NCBI RefSeq assembly: GCF_020405205.1 | Contig: NZ_CP084470.1 | Span: 62,001-126,000 of the forward strand | Reading direction: 5' to 3' | DNA: 64,000 bases | From: Natrinema salinisoli | Lineage (GTDB): Archaea; Halobacteriota; Halobacteria; Halobacteriales; Natrialbaceae | Part shown: in pieces, positions 27,368-36,993 of the stretch | Numbering within the stretch: the stretch's first letter is position 1 | Layout: each line of letters opens with the position of its first letter | Program-made: the position numbers and the translations under genes | The notes under the pieces: generated by a model | Databases searched by the model: none | What the model was told of the DNA's origin: nothing | Seen by the model: only the letters and a program-made list of their open reading frames with translations

Positions 27368-28407
27368 TACCTCTCACCTCCGCCGCCTCGCCAGCGGCGA
27401 ATCCGCCGACGGATTCTCGCACCGATACCCGAGATTCCTTCGGGCTCGAACACGATCACGAGGAACAAGACGAACCCCATCACGAAGTGCCAGTATTCGG
27501 TCAGCTGCTGAGCCTGACTACGGATGAGGATGAACGCTCCTGCGCCGGTGATCGGGCCGAAGAACCATCCCGTGCCGCCGAGGACGGTCATGAACGCCAG
27601 TTCGCCGGAGCGCGACCAATGGAGCACTGTACCCGGCGTGACGTGGCCGTTGAGGAACGCGTACATCGCGCCACCGAGGCCGGTAAAGAGACCGGACATG
27701 ATGCTGGCGTACCACCGGTAGCGTCGAACCGGAATGCCGATCGCTCGCGCTCGGTCGGGATCGTCTCGGATGGTCTTGAGCGTGAGCCCGAACGGCGAGT
27801 GCATGAACGTCCACAGCAAGACCATTGTCACCACGAACCCTATCAGGATGACATAGTAGAGAATCCCCATCAAGTAGCCTTCGTACCCCCATGCGGTGAG
27901 GTAGTTGACTCCTCCGACGGTCGGCGTCATGATCGCGACGCCGTCGGTACCGCCGGTGACAGTGTACAGCTTCACCGTCAGTATGTAGATCAGGTGAGCG
28001 AGTGCAAGCATCAACAGCGCGTAGTACACCTCGGTGTGGCGAACCGAGATGAATCCGATCACGGCTGCAATGGTACCCGCGACGAGGACGCCGAGCGGAA
28101 TTAACAGCAATAGCTCGGATACCCCGTAGTACTGCATCACGAGCCCGACCGCATACGCCGATCCACCGAAGAACGCCGCGTGGCCGAACGAGAGCAGACC
28201 AGTGTAGCCGAGGAGCACGTTATACGCGAGCGCCGCGATGGCGAACGCGAGTATCTGCCCCAAGAGGAACACCTGGTACTGTCCCGTTCCGGGAAGATAT
28301 GGAAAGACAAAAGCGCCGACGAGGAGCAGGGCACCAGCGGCGCTCGAGAGGTTCCCAAATTGCTGCTTGATGCCAATCATGACGCCGGTTTTCGTATCCT
28401 GACTCAT
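27367..28407 (-). CDS. ABC transporter permease, LivM type, importer 2
   Basis: A membrane permease of 346 residues with about nine helices. The family region YTGLLSFGHAAFFGGSAYAVG and the coupling region IRDDPDRARAIGIPVRRYR are visible. A short Arg-rich C-terminal tail is cytoplasmic. It overlaps the LivH stop by 4 nt (ATGA type). Confidence 0.92.
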   Translation of the reverse strand: MSQDTKTGVMIGIKQQFGNLSSAAGALLLVGAFVFPYLPGTGQYQVFLLGQILAFAIAALAYNVLLGYTGLLSFGHAAFFGGSAYAVGLVMQYYGVSELLLLIPLGVLVAGTIAAVIGFISVRHTEVYYALLMLALAHLIYILTVKLYTVTGGTDGVAIMTPTVGGVNYLTAWGYEGYLMGILYYVILIGFVVTMVLLWTFMHSPFGLTLKTIRDDPDRARAIGIPVRRYRWYASIMSGLFTGLGGAMYAFLNGHVTPGTVLHWSRSGELAFMTVLGGTGWFFGPITGAGAFILIRSQAQQLTEYWHFVMGFVLFLVIVFEPEGISGIGARIRRRIRRWRGGGGER

Positions 28408-29327
28408 GCTTCGATCTCTCCGAATAGTCCGGTTGGTTTGATCAACATTATCACGGCCATCAGCAGGAAGACGAGAGCGAGCTCAAGCACCGGAACGTAG
28501 TACGACCCGTAGGCCTGGACCATCCCGATAATCAGTGACGCCGCGATGGCCCCCTTGAGGCTCCCGAGACCGCCGATGACCAGCACCGCGAAGGCGAGAA
28601 TGACGAACTCGAGTGCTAGCCCGGTCGTCATGGAGGCAGTCGGCAGGTAGAGCGCACCACCGAGTGCCGCCAACGAAATGCCGATAACGAACACTTTGAG
28701 GTGAATCGACCGCGTATCGATTCCGGTGAAGCTCACGGCTTCCTCATCCTCGGCCATCGCGAGCGTGATCTTCCCGAGACGGGTTTTCTCGAAGAAGTAG
28801 TAGAGCGTGCCGGCGACGGAGGCAGTTACGAGGATCGTCAATACAGCCCACCACGGGTACGTTCCGCTAGGTAAGGTAAACGACCCGAGCAGATTCGACG
28901 GTGCCGTTGCACTCACCGGCTGTCCGCCCCAGATGAACTTCATCGCGTCCTCCATCATCAGGATGATTCCGAACGTCGCCAACAACTGGTAGTCGTCCTC
29001 GAGCCCGTACAGCGGCTTGAATGCGGTCCGCTCCATCGCGAGTCCAACTAAGGAGACGATGGCCGGAACGACGACGAGGAGCAAGACGAGAAAGACTACG
29101 AACAGGCCGATGAATCCAAGGGATCCGCCGACCGCTCCGACGGTCCTCTGGATGAGGCTCGCAGCCAGATACGCCCCGAGCGGCAGGAACGCAGCGTGGG
29201 CGAGGTTCATGAAATTGAGCATCCCGTAGATCAGGGAGAGGCCGGTGCCCAGTAGGAACAGCGTCGCCGCTCCGGACAACCCATTGAGGATGATTACCAG
29301 TTGTTCGCTGAGGAGTTGTTGAACCAT
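28404..29327 (-). CDS. ABC transporter permease, LivH type, importer 2
   Basis: A membrane permease of 307 residues with the LivH N-terminal pattern LLGTGLSLIYGMLNFMNLAHAAFLP and the coupling segment AMAEDEEAVSFTGID. It starts 20 nt after the substrate-binding protein gene and couples to the LivM gene downstream. Confidence 0.92.
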   Translation of the reverse strand: MVQQLLSEQLVIILNGLSGAATLFLLGTGLSLIYGMLNFMNLAHAAFLPLGAYLAASLIQRTVGAVGGSLGFIGLFVVFLVLLLVVVPAIVSLVGLAMERTAFKPLYGLEDDYQLLATFGIILMMEDAMKFIWGGQPVSATAPSNLLGSFTLPSGTYPWWAVLTILVTASVAGTLYYFFEKTRLGKITLAMAEDEEAVSFTGIDTRSIHLKVFVIGISLAALGGALYLPTASMTTGLALEFVILAFAVLVIGGLGSLKGAIAASLIIGMVQAYGSYYVPVLELALVFLLMAVIMLIKPTGLFGEIEA

Positions 29328-29347
29328 AAATTGCTACTGATTGTAAG

Positions 29348-30709
29348 TTACAGGTTGTCGATCCACTCGCCCGTGGTTATCGATGCCGGCGGGTTGACGT
29401 ATTCGGGGGTAATCCAGACGGTATCCGTGAGGGCGACTCGGTCGTCTTGGGGATCCGAGAACCCGTAGAAGGAGGGTTCAACGACGTTATGGCTCCCTTG
29501 GGGCATATTGACGAACCCGCTCGGGGAGTTAAAGCCGATCCCCTCCATCGACGTCACCCACTGGTCTTTGGTGGGGTACTCTCCGCTCAGGTTGTACGCC
29601 CGCTCGATCGAGTAGACGTAGGCCCAGATCGCCTGCCACGCGTGGAAGGCCCCGTGGGCGTAGGGCGGTTCGTCGTACTCGTCCTGGTAGTTTTGGACGA
29701 ACTCCTCGTGGAGCGGGTTCCACTGCTGGTCACCGAACGGGAAGTGTGGGCCGCGAGCGCCGAAGATTATCCCCTCCGGAATCTCGTCCGGGATATTTCC
29801 GATCACGTGACTACCCGCAGTGAAACAGGGGATTGTGTCGTCGAACAGCCCCTGGTTGTTCGCCTGCGTGATGAAATTCACTGCGTCGCCACCCCAGTGA
29901 CTGGAGTAGATGAAATCGGGGTCGGTGCTGTTCAGTGCACTGATGGTCGAACTGTAATCGTCGTTCGGGAACGGGGTGAACCGCGAATCGACGAGCTCGA
30001 CGTCGACACCGAGACTTTCGATGGCCCGTTCGAACAGGTCCCAGTTGTTCCGACCGAAGGCATAGTCCTGATTGACGCCCGCAACGGTTTCCACGTCGGG
30101 GAGCGCGTTCTGCAGGAGACGCGCCGCACCGACGGCGTCTGTCGAACTACTCGCGCACGTCCGGAAGACATACTGTGGATCCGTAACCGCATCGTCAAAC
30201 AGATCCGTCGTCCCCGTGTCCCAGACCACTGTCGGCTGTTCGAGTTCCTCCGCGATGGGGGCGACTGACAGAACGTTCGCGCTCGAGATGTAGCCCATGA
30301 TCACGTCGAAATCCTCTTCAGTCGCCAGTCGTCGGTATTGCTGAACGATCTCGTCGACGTTCTCATCGAACTCCTCCATCTCGATCTCGCGCTCGCCCAG
30401 AATGCCGCCGTTCTCGTTAATGTTATCGACAACCATTCTGGCGGACTGCATCATCGGAGTGCCGAAGACGGACGCCGCACCGGACGTAAACCCGATACAG
30501 GCCATTCGAAGCGGTTCATCGGGAATCGCGCCACCACCCGAGTTGTCCGTCCCCTGATCCGCAGGGTTGCTACAGCCAGCGAGGCCCATCGATGCGGCGG
30601 CGGTTGCCGTTCCAGCTCCCTTCATGAACCGCCTCCTTCCTATCTTTTCTTTCACATTCGGGATTCCGCGCTTTACGATTTCACCATCAGGATCGAACGG
30701 CGATACCAT
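29348..30709 (-). CDS. ABC transporter substrate-binding lipoprotein, importer 2
   Basis: A Peripla_BP_6-type binding protein of about 453 residues. A twin-arginine motif (RRRFMK, residues 25-30) and a lipobox with LAGC (Cys46) direct export and lipid anchoring. The mature part begins RMACIGFTSGAASVFG and shows the alternating domains of amide/urea/branched-chain amino acid binders. The frame reaches a GTG at 30727, but the ATG at 30709 lies about 29 nt after a strong TATA element. It is the first gene of importer 2. Confidence 0.92.
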   Translation of the reverse strand: MVSPFDPDGEIVKRGIPNVKEKIGRRRFMKGAGTATAAASMGLAGCSNPADQGTDNSGGGAIPDEPLRMACIGFTSGAASVFGTPMMQSARMVVDNINENGGILGEREIEMEEFDENVDEIVQQYRRLATEEDFDVIMGYISSANVLSVAPIAEELEQPTVVWDTGTTDLFDDAVTDPQYVFRTCASSSTDAVGAARLLQNALPDVETVAGVNQDYAFGRNNWDLFERAIESLGVDVELVDSRFTPFPNDDYSSTISALNSTDPDFIYSSHWGGDAVNFITQANNQGLFDDTIPCFTAGSHVIGNIPDEIPEGIIFGARGPHFPFGDQQWNPLHEEFVQNYQDEYDEPPYAHGAFHAWQAIWAYVYSIERAYNLSGEYPTKDQWVTSMEGIGFNSPSGFVNMPQGSHNVVEPSFYGFSDPQDDRVALTDTVWITPEYVNPPASITTGEWIDNL

Positions 30710-30733
30710 AGTGAGGCATGAGACCACCCCACA

Positions 30734-30743
30734 TAATAAATAT
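30734..30743 (-). promoter_or_regulatory. TATA box of importer 2 operon
   Basis: On the minus strand the AATATTTATT stretch is centred about 29 nt upstream of the ATG at 30709. This supports the chosen start and a leaderless transcript for the operon 30709-25172. Confidence 0.55.
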
Positions 30744-30867
30744 TATCCCCTATCTGATATATTATTCCGCCATATTGTTTCTGTTATGATAATCAATATT
30801 GACTAGAAACGATAATTCATACTGGCGGTAGCGTGCTACTGAGCCTTTCTCTCCTATTAGTGATTGC

Positions 30868-32550
30868 TCACGAGTACCCATCGCGCTCCTCGAGCGAGCT
30901 GCGACGGATCTTTCCGGACGAGGTTTTCGGGAGCTCGTCGATGAACTCGATGTGCTGGGGGTACTCATATTTCGCGAGACGGTCGCGGATGTCCTGTCGG
31001 AGCTGTTCCTTGAGATCGGCGGAAGCGTCGTATCCGTTCGCGAGTACGACGAACGCTTTCGGTACTTCGCCGCGTTCATCGTCGGGAACACCGATGACAC
31101 CGGCGTCCGCGACGGCGTCGCTGTTCGCTAACGCCTCCTCGATTTCGACGGGCCCGATGCGGTATCCCGCGCTGATAATGACGCTGTCCTTCCGTGAGAT
31201 GAACTCCAGATAGCCGTCCTCGTCCATTCGTCCGAGATCTTCGGTGAGCAGCCAGCCGTTCCGGACCTTGCGATCGGTCTTCTCGGGCTTGTTCCAGTAT
31301 TCTTTGAAGCAGACCGGGTTGCCCTCGTACCGGACAGCGATCTCACCGACCTCACCGGTTTCGACCGTCTCCTCGGCGGTGTCCGGATCGACGATTGCGA
31401 TCTCGTGGCCCGGTGCGGCGCGGCCGATCTTGCCGTCGCGAAACTCGGTTAGCGCCGTACAGTCCCCGGCGAGCATATTCGCCTCGGTCTGCCCGTATGC
31501 TTCGTGAACGGCCGCACCGTCGAAGACGTCTCGAGCCCACTCGACGATCGACTGTCCGAGGGACTCGCCGCCGCTCGGGAGACACCGCATGCTGGATACG
31601 TCCCACTGGTCAGGGTTGTCCAGTTGTTCCATCATCCGGAGTGCCGTCGCAGGGCCGAAGAAAACCGAGACGCCGTGACGTTCGATGATCTCCATGGCGG
31701 TCTCGGGATCGAACGACTCGTCGGCGGTGTGGGCGACCACCGGCTTCCCGTAGAACAGGGCCGGGAAGACCACGTCGAACAGCGTCGCGACCCAGGCCCA
31801 CTCCGACGGCGTCCAGAACACGTCGCTCTCCCGCAGTTCCATGTTACAGAAGCCGGTGACGACCAGCGGAAGGTTTCCGAGGAGAACCCGGTGTGCGTGC
31901 CGGACTCCTTTCGGATCGCCGGTCGTTCCCGACGTGTAGATGATGATCGCGTCGTCCTCGGCGGCTGTCTCGACCGTCTCGAACTCCTGCGAATGCGAAT
32001 CGACCAGCTCCCGGTAAGCGAGTTCGTCCCCCTCAGGGGCGATGTCGCCGACTGTAATCACGTTTTCGAGCGACGGGGAATCGCCTGCAATGTCTCGAAC
32101 AGTGTCCACGTTCGATTCGCCGACGAAACAGGCGACCGCATCGGCGTCGTTCAGTCGGTACGAGACGGCCTCCGTTCCGAACAGGGTGCTCAATGGGACC
32201 GAGACCGCACCGAGTTTCCAGCAGGCGACGTGGGCGACGATCGTCTCCGGCCGCTGTCGGAGATTAATTGCGACCCGGTCGCCACGGTCGACGCCGCGCT
32301 CGCGCAAGGCGTTCGCCACCGTGTTGGCGTCGTTCCGGAGACGCCGATACGTGTACGTCTCCCGGTCGCCCTCGCCGTCGTCAGCGAATATCGCAACGCG
32401 CTCCTTCTCGTCCGTCCACCGATCACAGACGTACGCCGCCATGTTGAATGTCTCCGGAATCTCCCACTCGAACGCCTCGCGGAGGCTATCGTAATCGTCC
32501 CATTCTTCGTCGTAGAAGTGGTACGCCTCGAGTTCGTCCATGACTGTCAT
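30868..32550 (-). CDS. acyl-CoA synthetase (acetyl/propionyl or medium-chain type)
   Basis: An ANL ligase of 560 residues. Motifs include YTSGTTGDPKG, the AYGQTEANM region, GWLLTEDLGRMDEDGYLEF, DSVIISAGYRIGPVEIEE and the C-terminal LPKTSSGKIRRSSL lysine motif. The AGYRIGP hinge sequence is typical of acyl-CoA synthetases near the ACSM and acetyl-CoA synthetase groups, differing from the GGENIYP type at 3338. The ATG at 32550 is about 28 nt after a TATTACC element. It lies upstream of importer 2 on the same strand, so its product may activate an imported acid. Confidence 0.9.
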   Translation of the reverse strand: MTVMDELEAYHFYDEEWDDYDSLREAFEWEIPETFNMAAYVCDRWTDEKERVAIFADDGEGDRETYTYRRLRNDANTVANALRERGVDRGDRVAINLRQRPETIVAHVACWKLGAVSVPLSTLFGTEAVSYRLNDADAVACFVGESNVDTVRDIAGDSPSLENVITVGDIAPEGDELAYRELVDSHSQEFETVETAAEDDAIIIYTSGTTGDPKGVRHAHRVLLGNLPLVVTGFCNMELRESDVFWTPSEWAWVATLFDVVFPALFYGKPVVAHTADESFDPETAMEIIERHGVSVFFGPATALRMMEQLDNPDQWDVSSMRCLPSGGESLGQSIVEWARDVFDGAAVHEAYGQTEANMLAGDCTALTEFRDGKIGRAAPGHEIAIVDPDTAEETVETGEVGEIAVRYEGNPVCFKEYWNKPEKTDRKVRNGWLLTEDLGRMDEDGYLEFISRKDSVIISAGYRIGPVEIEEALANSDAVADAGVIGVPDDERGEVPKAFVVLANGYDASADLKEQLRQDIRDRLAKYEYPQHIEFIDELPKTSSGKIRRSSLEERDGYS

Positions 32551-32769
32551 ATCATACTGAATTACCAGGTTAGGTAATACAATTTATGGTATGATGTGCC
32601 AACCCACGGACGTTAATAGGTTTTTCCAGCTCTATATGACGAAAAATAGATTGAGATACAGAGAATTTATTGATCGATCTGAAAATAAATCAGGATAACT
32701 ATAAGTATTCGAGTATGAAAATCACCCATCGGACAATATGCGTAGACAGAATTTCGGGCAGTCGATGCG

Positions 32770-33960
32770 ATGGATGGCGAAATGAGCGACCATCAGTCCC
32801 GAGCCGGCGTCTTCGCGGCGACCTTTCTCGTCTCGGTCGGCGCGAACGCGTACATGATCGCTCCGGCGAGCATCGTGCCGCTGCTCGAGGCAGCGTTTCG
32901 GATCGACAAGGCCAGTGCCGGGTTGGCGATCAGCGCGGCCGTCCTCGGCTCCGTTCTCATCCAGCTCCCCTTCGGCTACCTGATGGACCACTACGACAAC
33001 CGGCGGCTGATGACGCTCGGTACGGTCGTCTTCACACCGGTCGCGATTGCAGGTTCGTTCGCAGCCACCTACCCGCTCTTCCTCGTGACTCGAGTCATTG
33101 CAGGAGTCGCTGGTGGTGCACTGTTCGTCCTCAGCACAAACGTCGTCGCCCAGGTCTTCCGCGGTCCCCGACAGGGATTCGTGACGACGGTGTTCATCGC
33201 GAGCGCGCCGCTGGGGTTCGCGATCAGTCAGTTCGGCGGCCCGATCCTCGCATCACGGTTCGGCTGGGCGGCCGTCTTCGTCGCCTATCCGCTTCTGTCG
33301 GCGTTCGGCTATCTCGTCTTTCGCCTCTCGAGACCGGCGGCGATCCGCGGTGAGGACCAGATCACGCTTCGGGAATTCGGGGGCGCATTGCGGAACCGGT
33401 CGGTACTTCTCGTCTCCCTCTCCGGGTTCTGTTCGTATCTGCTCTATATCTTCATGAACTCGTGGATGCCGACCTACGCGACGGAGCGATTACCACTGTC
33501 GCTCGGAGAAGCGGGCGCGATAACGGCGTTGCTGCCCGCTGTCGGCATGGTCGCTCGCCCCATCGGAGGGTGGGTTTCGGACTACGTCGGCTACCGTCGC
33601 CGGCTGATCGTCATCCTCTCGCTCGGATTTGCACTGCCAGCGTTCTTCGTCGTCTCGCGAACCATTTCGACGGTCCTCTTTTCGGCCGTCATGCTCGGCG
33701 TCGGCTTTTCGCTTCAGTTCGGAATGGGTGTCTACTACGTTTACACGCGGGAACTTGCGACGGCCGGGACCGGTGGGACGAGCCTCGCAGTATTCACGTC
33801 GATCGCGTTCAGCGGAACGCTCGTCTCACCGACTCTGGGTGGCTGGCTGATCGGTGCATTTTCCTGGGAGACGACGTTTCTCCTGTACGCGCTGATCGGA
33901 ATCGCCGGTATCAGTGTCCTGTTTCTGACAAGCGACTCGAGTCCAGAATCGACTGGGTGA
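32770..33960 (+). CDS. MFS transporter
   Basis: A major facilitator of about 392-396 residues with twelve predicted membrane helices. GYLMDHYDNRRLMTLG is the loop 2-3 signature, and the second-half equivalent is PIGGWVSDYVGYRRRL. Substrate is not visible; context suggests an organic acid or a pathway product. The ATG at 32770 and the in-frame ATG at 32782 are both possible starts. The next gene is convergent, 24 nt away. Confidence 0.85.
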   Translation: MDGEMSDHQSRAGVFAATFLVSVGANAYMIAPASIVPLLEAAFRIDKASAGLAISAAVLGSVLIQLPFGYLMDHYDNRRLMTLGTVVFTPVAIAGSFAATYPLFLVTRVIAGVAGGALFVLSTNVVAQVFRGPRQGFVTTVFIASAPLGFAISQFGGPILASRFGWAAVFVAYPLLSAFGYLVFRLSRPAAIRGEDQITLREFGGALRNRSVLLVSLSGFCSYLLYIFMNSWMPTYATERLPLSLGEAGAITALLPAVGMVARPIGGWVSDYVGYRRRLIVILSLGFALPAFFVVSRTISTVLFSAVMLGVGFSLQFGMGVYYVYTRELATAGTGGTSLAVFTSIAFSGTLVSPTLGGWLIGAFSWETTFLLYALIGIAGISVLFLTSDSSPESTG

Positions 33961-33984
33961 TCACTGTAAGGACGAGTCCGAATT

Positions 33985-35682
33985 TCAGACTGGTGCGATT
34001 TCTTCTTGGTAACTGCCGTGGTGCTCCTCGAAGACCTGCATGATCTCGCCCATCGTCGCGTAGGCTTTTACCGCGTCGATGACGTACGGCATGACGTTCT
34101 TGTTGTCCGAGATGGCGTCCGAGAGAGCGTCGAGCGTCGCGTCGACTGCGTCGTCGTCGCGTTCGTCTTTGACCCGCTCGAGGCGCTCGAGCTGACGTTC
34201 GCGAGTCGTCTCGTCAACCCGAAGCGTTTCCGGAGACGTGTCTTCCTCGATAGTGAACTTGTTGACACCGACGACGACTTCCTCCCCGCGTTCGACCCGC
34301 TGCTGGTATTCGTAGCTCGCCTCGTGGATCTCCCGATGGAAGTAGCCCTGATCGATACCGTTGAGAACGCCGTCCCGAACCGAGCCGTCGCCCATCTCTC
34401 TGATTTCCTCGAGGTACTCCATGATCTCCGATTCCATCTCGTTCGTGAGCGTCTCGATGGCGAAACTGCCGCCCATCGGGTCGACGATATCGGCTGCGCC
34501 CGATTCTTCGGCGATGATCTGCTGGGTCCGCAGCGCGACCCGGACCGCGTTCTCGCTGGGCAGTGCGAGCGCCTCGTCGAAGCTGTTGGTGTGTAGCGAC
34601 TGCGTTCCGCCGAGAACGCCCGCGAGCGCCTGAACGGTGACACGAACGATATTATTGAGTGGCTGTTGTGCGGTCAGCGACTGCCCCGCAGTTTGCGTAT
34701 GGAACTTCAACCGTTTCGACTCGGGTCGCTCGGCCCCGTACCAGTCTTCCATTACGCGGGCGTACAGGCGGCGCGAGGCCCGAAACTTCGCGACCTCTTC
34801 GAAAATCGAATTGTGGGAGTTGAAAAAGAACGAGAGCAACGGTGCGAACTCGTCGATATCGAGTCCGCGCTCGAGACAATCTTCGACGTAGGCGAAGCCG
34901 TCAGCGAGCGTAAACGCCGCTTCCTGAGCAGCCGTGGAACCGGCTTCGCGAATGTGGTAGCCGGATACCGAGACCGGATGGAACTTCGGCGTCTCCTCGA
35001 CGGCGAACTCGATCGTATCGGTGACGACCTCGAGCGCCGGTTCGGGTGGGATCACCCACTCCTTCTGGGCGATGAACTCCTTCAGCATATCGTTCTGCAG
35101 GGTTCCGTTGATCTCTTCGCGCGGAATCCCTTGCTGGTCCGCCAGTGCGACGTACATCGCGTAGATTACTGGCGCAGAGGGGTTGATCGTGAACGACGTC
35201 GACACTTCGCTGATATCGATCCCGTCGAAGAGGACTTCCATGTCCGCGAGCGTGTCGACGGCGACGCCCTCTTTTCCGACCTCACCCTCGCTCATCGGAT
35301 GGTCAGAATCGATCCCCATTAGCGAGGGCATGTCGAATGCCGTCGACAACCCTGTCTGACCTTCGTCGATGAGATAGTGAAATCGTTCATTCGTCTCTTC
35401 GGCGGTTCCAAACCCTGCAAACTGCCGCATCGTCCACGTTCGCCCGCGGTACATCGTCGGATACGGTCCGCGAGTATACGGCGGTTCACCGGGGAATCCG
35501 AGGTCCTCTTCGAAATCGAGGTCGGCGATATCGTTCGGTGTGTAGAGCCGATCGACTTCGTGATTCGAAACCGTTGCGAACCTTTCCTTTCGTTCTCCAC
35601 GCTCCAGCGACGGCTCAAGTGTTTCTTTCTCCCAGTCGTCGCGTCGCTCGCGGATCGCCTCGAGCTCACTTCTCTCAAACAT
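33985..35682 (-). CDS. B12-dependent acyl-CoA mutase, large subunit (methylmalonyl-CoA mutase family, substrate site altered)
   Basis: A catalytic subunit of 565 residues without the C-terminal cobalamin domain, so a separate small subunit is needed; none lies in the window. The fold is clear (YPTMYRGRTWTMRQ, SVSGYHIREAGSTAAQE, FHTQTAGQSLTAQQP, LGGTQSLHTNSFDEALALP). Substrate-site residues differ from methylmalonyl-CoA mutase: RQFAG (Phe88) where that enzyme has RQYAG, PPEPALEVV (Glu218) where it has an Arg-containing PSMR, and NPSAPV where it has N-A/G-type residues. Phe at the first site is seen in isobutyryl-CoA mutases. It is probably a mutase for another branched acyl-CoA. Confidence 0.85.
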   Translation of the reverse strand: MFERSELEAIRERRDDWEKETLEPSLERGERKERFATVSNHEVDRLYTPNDIADLDFEEDLGFPGEPPYTRGPYPTMYRGRTWTMRQFAGFGTAEETNERFHYLIDEGQTGLSTAFDMPSLMGIDSDHPMSEGEVGKEGVAVDTLADMEVLFDGIDISEVSTSFTINPSAPVIYAMYVALADQQGIPREEINGTLQNDMLKEFIAQKEWVIPPEPALEVVTDTIEFAVEETPKFHPVSVSGYHIREAGSTAAQEAAFTLADGFAYVEDCLERGLDIDEFAPLLSFFFNSHNSIFEEVAKFRASRRLYARVMEDWYGAERPESKRLKFHTQTAGQSLTAQQPLNNIVRVTVQALAGVLGGTQSLHTNSFDEALALPSENAVRVALRTQQIIAEESGAADIVDPMGGSFAIETLTNEMESEIMEYLEEIREMGDGSVRDGVLNGIDQGYFHREIHEASYEYQQRVERGEEVVVGVNKFTIEEDTSPETLRVDETTRERQLERLERVKDERDDDAVDATLDALSDAISDNKNVMPYVIDAVKAYATMGEIMQVFEEHHGSYQEEIAPV

Positions 35683-35826
35683 TGGTATGAAAACTCATAC
35701 CATCGTCCTAAAGTCTTCTCATTACTTACCGGAGGGTTCTTTCCTTGTTGAGTGTCGAAGACGACGACTCGACTCTTTCTGGCCAGTCACAATAGCTATA
35801 TCCGGCGCGCCATTCGCCAGCGATAG

Positions 35827-36447
35827 ATGCCGCTACGCGAACCGATCGGTCAGCGCGGCCGCCTCGCCCTCATGGCGTTTCTGCTCTGCTGCGTGGCTGG
35901 CCTCCTGTTCTGGTACGGTACCCTCCCCGCCGCGAATCCCGCGATGAACGAGTATCCGGACGGAGATCGTGTCGGCTCAGACCCCACAGCGTACGTCGGG
36001 GAACAGGTCGTGCTCCGTGGTGCCGTCGTCGCTACCGAACCGGTAGTCCTCGAGGTGCGCTCCCCCGACGGCTCGCGACGGGTGACGCTCGAGGGCGCAG
36101 GCAGCACCCGCCAAACCGACGATGACCCGCTCGACGTGGGTGAGCAGGTCACGGTCTTCGGGACACTAACGGATCCCACGACGCTCGCCACCGAGCGGAC
36201 AATCGTGCGAGCCTCCTGGGAAGTACTGTATATGTACCTCATCTCGTTCCTCGGCGGGTGCTGGGTACTCGGTCGCTTCCTCCGCGGCTGGCAATTCGAT
36301 CGCGCCCAACTCGCGTTCGTTCCGCGCGACAGCCCACGTAGCCGCCAGCGGTCGGGCCAAGCCGCCACGACCGCTGCGAGTGACCAACCTACACCCGCGG
36401 ATGAACCGGCGATGGAGGGTTCAGACACGAACCCGGGTGAGCGCTGA
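35827..36447 (+). CDS. membrane-anchored OB-fold-like protein
   Basis: A protein of 206 residues of unknown function. A helix near residues 13-31 is followed by an extracellular beta-rich segment of about 100 residues (YVGEQVVLRGAVVA, VGEQVTVFGTL) resembling an OB or NfeD/CcmE-like barrel. A second helix near 133-151 (YMYLISFLGGCWVLGRFL) leads to a low-complexity cytoplasmic tail. Its stop overlaps the start of the next gene, so the two are probably co-expressed. Confidence 0.7.
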   Translation: MPLREPIGQRGRLALMAFLLCCVAGLLFWYGTLPAANPAMNEYPDGDRVGSDPTAYVGEQVVLRGAVVATEPVVLEVRSPDGSRRVTLEGAGSTRQTDDDPLDVGEQVTVFGTLTDPTTLATERTIVRASWEVLYMYLISFLGGCWVLGRFLRGWQFDRAQLAFVPRDSPRSRQRSGQAATTAASDQPTPADEPAMEGSDTNPGER

Positions 36448-36947
36448 TGCCGGATATCCTCACCCACGTCTTGGTGGGCTACAGCCTCGGGACGCTGCTC
36501 GTGCTCCGCGACGCACAGCTGCGACCGGCGCACGTCACCCTCGTGATGATCGGCGCACTGTCCCCGGATTTCGTCAAAATAAAGCTCCTGGTGCCGGACG
36601 CGATCGTGCAGACACTGCTCGGGGTGCCGTTCGCCTGGACCCCACTGCACAGGCTCGGCGGCTCTATCCTTGTCGTCTCCTTCGGTGCCTTGCTCGTGGC
36701 CCCCGGATACCGTCGCCAGGTGATTGCGTTGCTCGCGCTCGGGGCGGCGTCGCACCACGCTCTCGATCTCCTGTTGATAACTCCGACAGGCTACTCGTAC
36801 GCCGTGGGCTGGCCGCTCTCGACGTACCACTTCCCCTCGCCGGATCTCTATCTCAGCAGCGATCGCTGGCCAGCGCTCGTCGCCGGGACGGTCGCGGCAG
36901 TCATCTGGGTCGGACGCCGCCGCTGGTCCCAGTCAGTTGGGGACTGA
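36447..36947 (+). CDS. membrane-bound metal-dependent hydrolase (YdjM-like)
   Basis: A polytopic protein of 166 residues. MPDILTHVLVGYSLG at the start, GALSPDFVK, the HRLGGS segment and SHHALDLLL give the pattern of conserved His and Asp seen in the YdjM/LexA-regulated membrane hydrolase family. Enzymatic activity in that family is largely inferred. It overlaps the OB-fold membrane protein by one base. Confidence 0.75.
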   Translation: MPDILTHVLVGYSLGTLLVLRDAQLRPAHVTLVMIGALSPDFVKIKLLVPDAIVQTLLGVPFAWTPLHRLGGSILVVSFGALLVAPGYRRQVIALLALGAASHHALDLLLITPTGYSYAVGWPLSTYHFPSPDLYLSSDRWPALVAGTVAAVIWVGRRRWSQSVGD

Positions 36948-36993
36948 TTCGTCGGTCCGATAGGCGCGGCGTCACAGAGATACAAGGAGGAAG

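Noticed and set aside
25518-32577. Long plus-strand frames at 25518-26705 and 31504-32577
   Set aside because: Shadows of the importer 2 ATPase/cyclase and acyl-CoA synthetase genes on the minus strand, with non-haloarchaeal composition.
33985-35682. Naming the mutase mutA/mcmA1
   Set aside because: The fold fits, but the residues that define methylmalonyl-CoA specificity do not, so a gene symbol would mislead.
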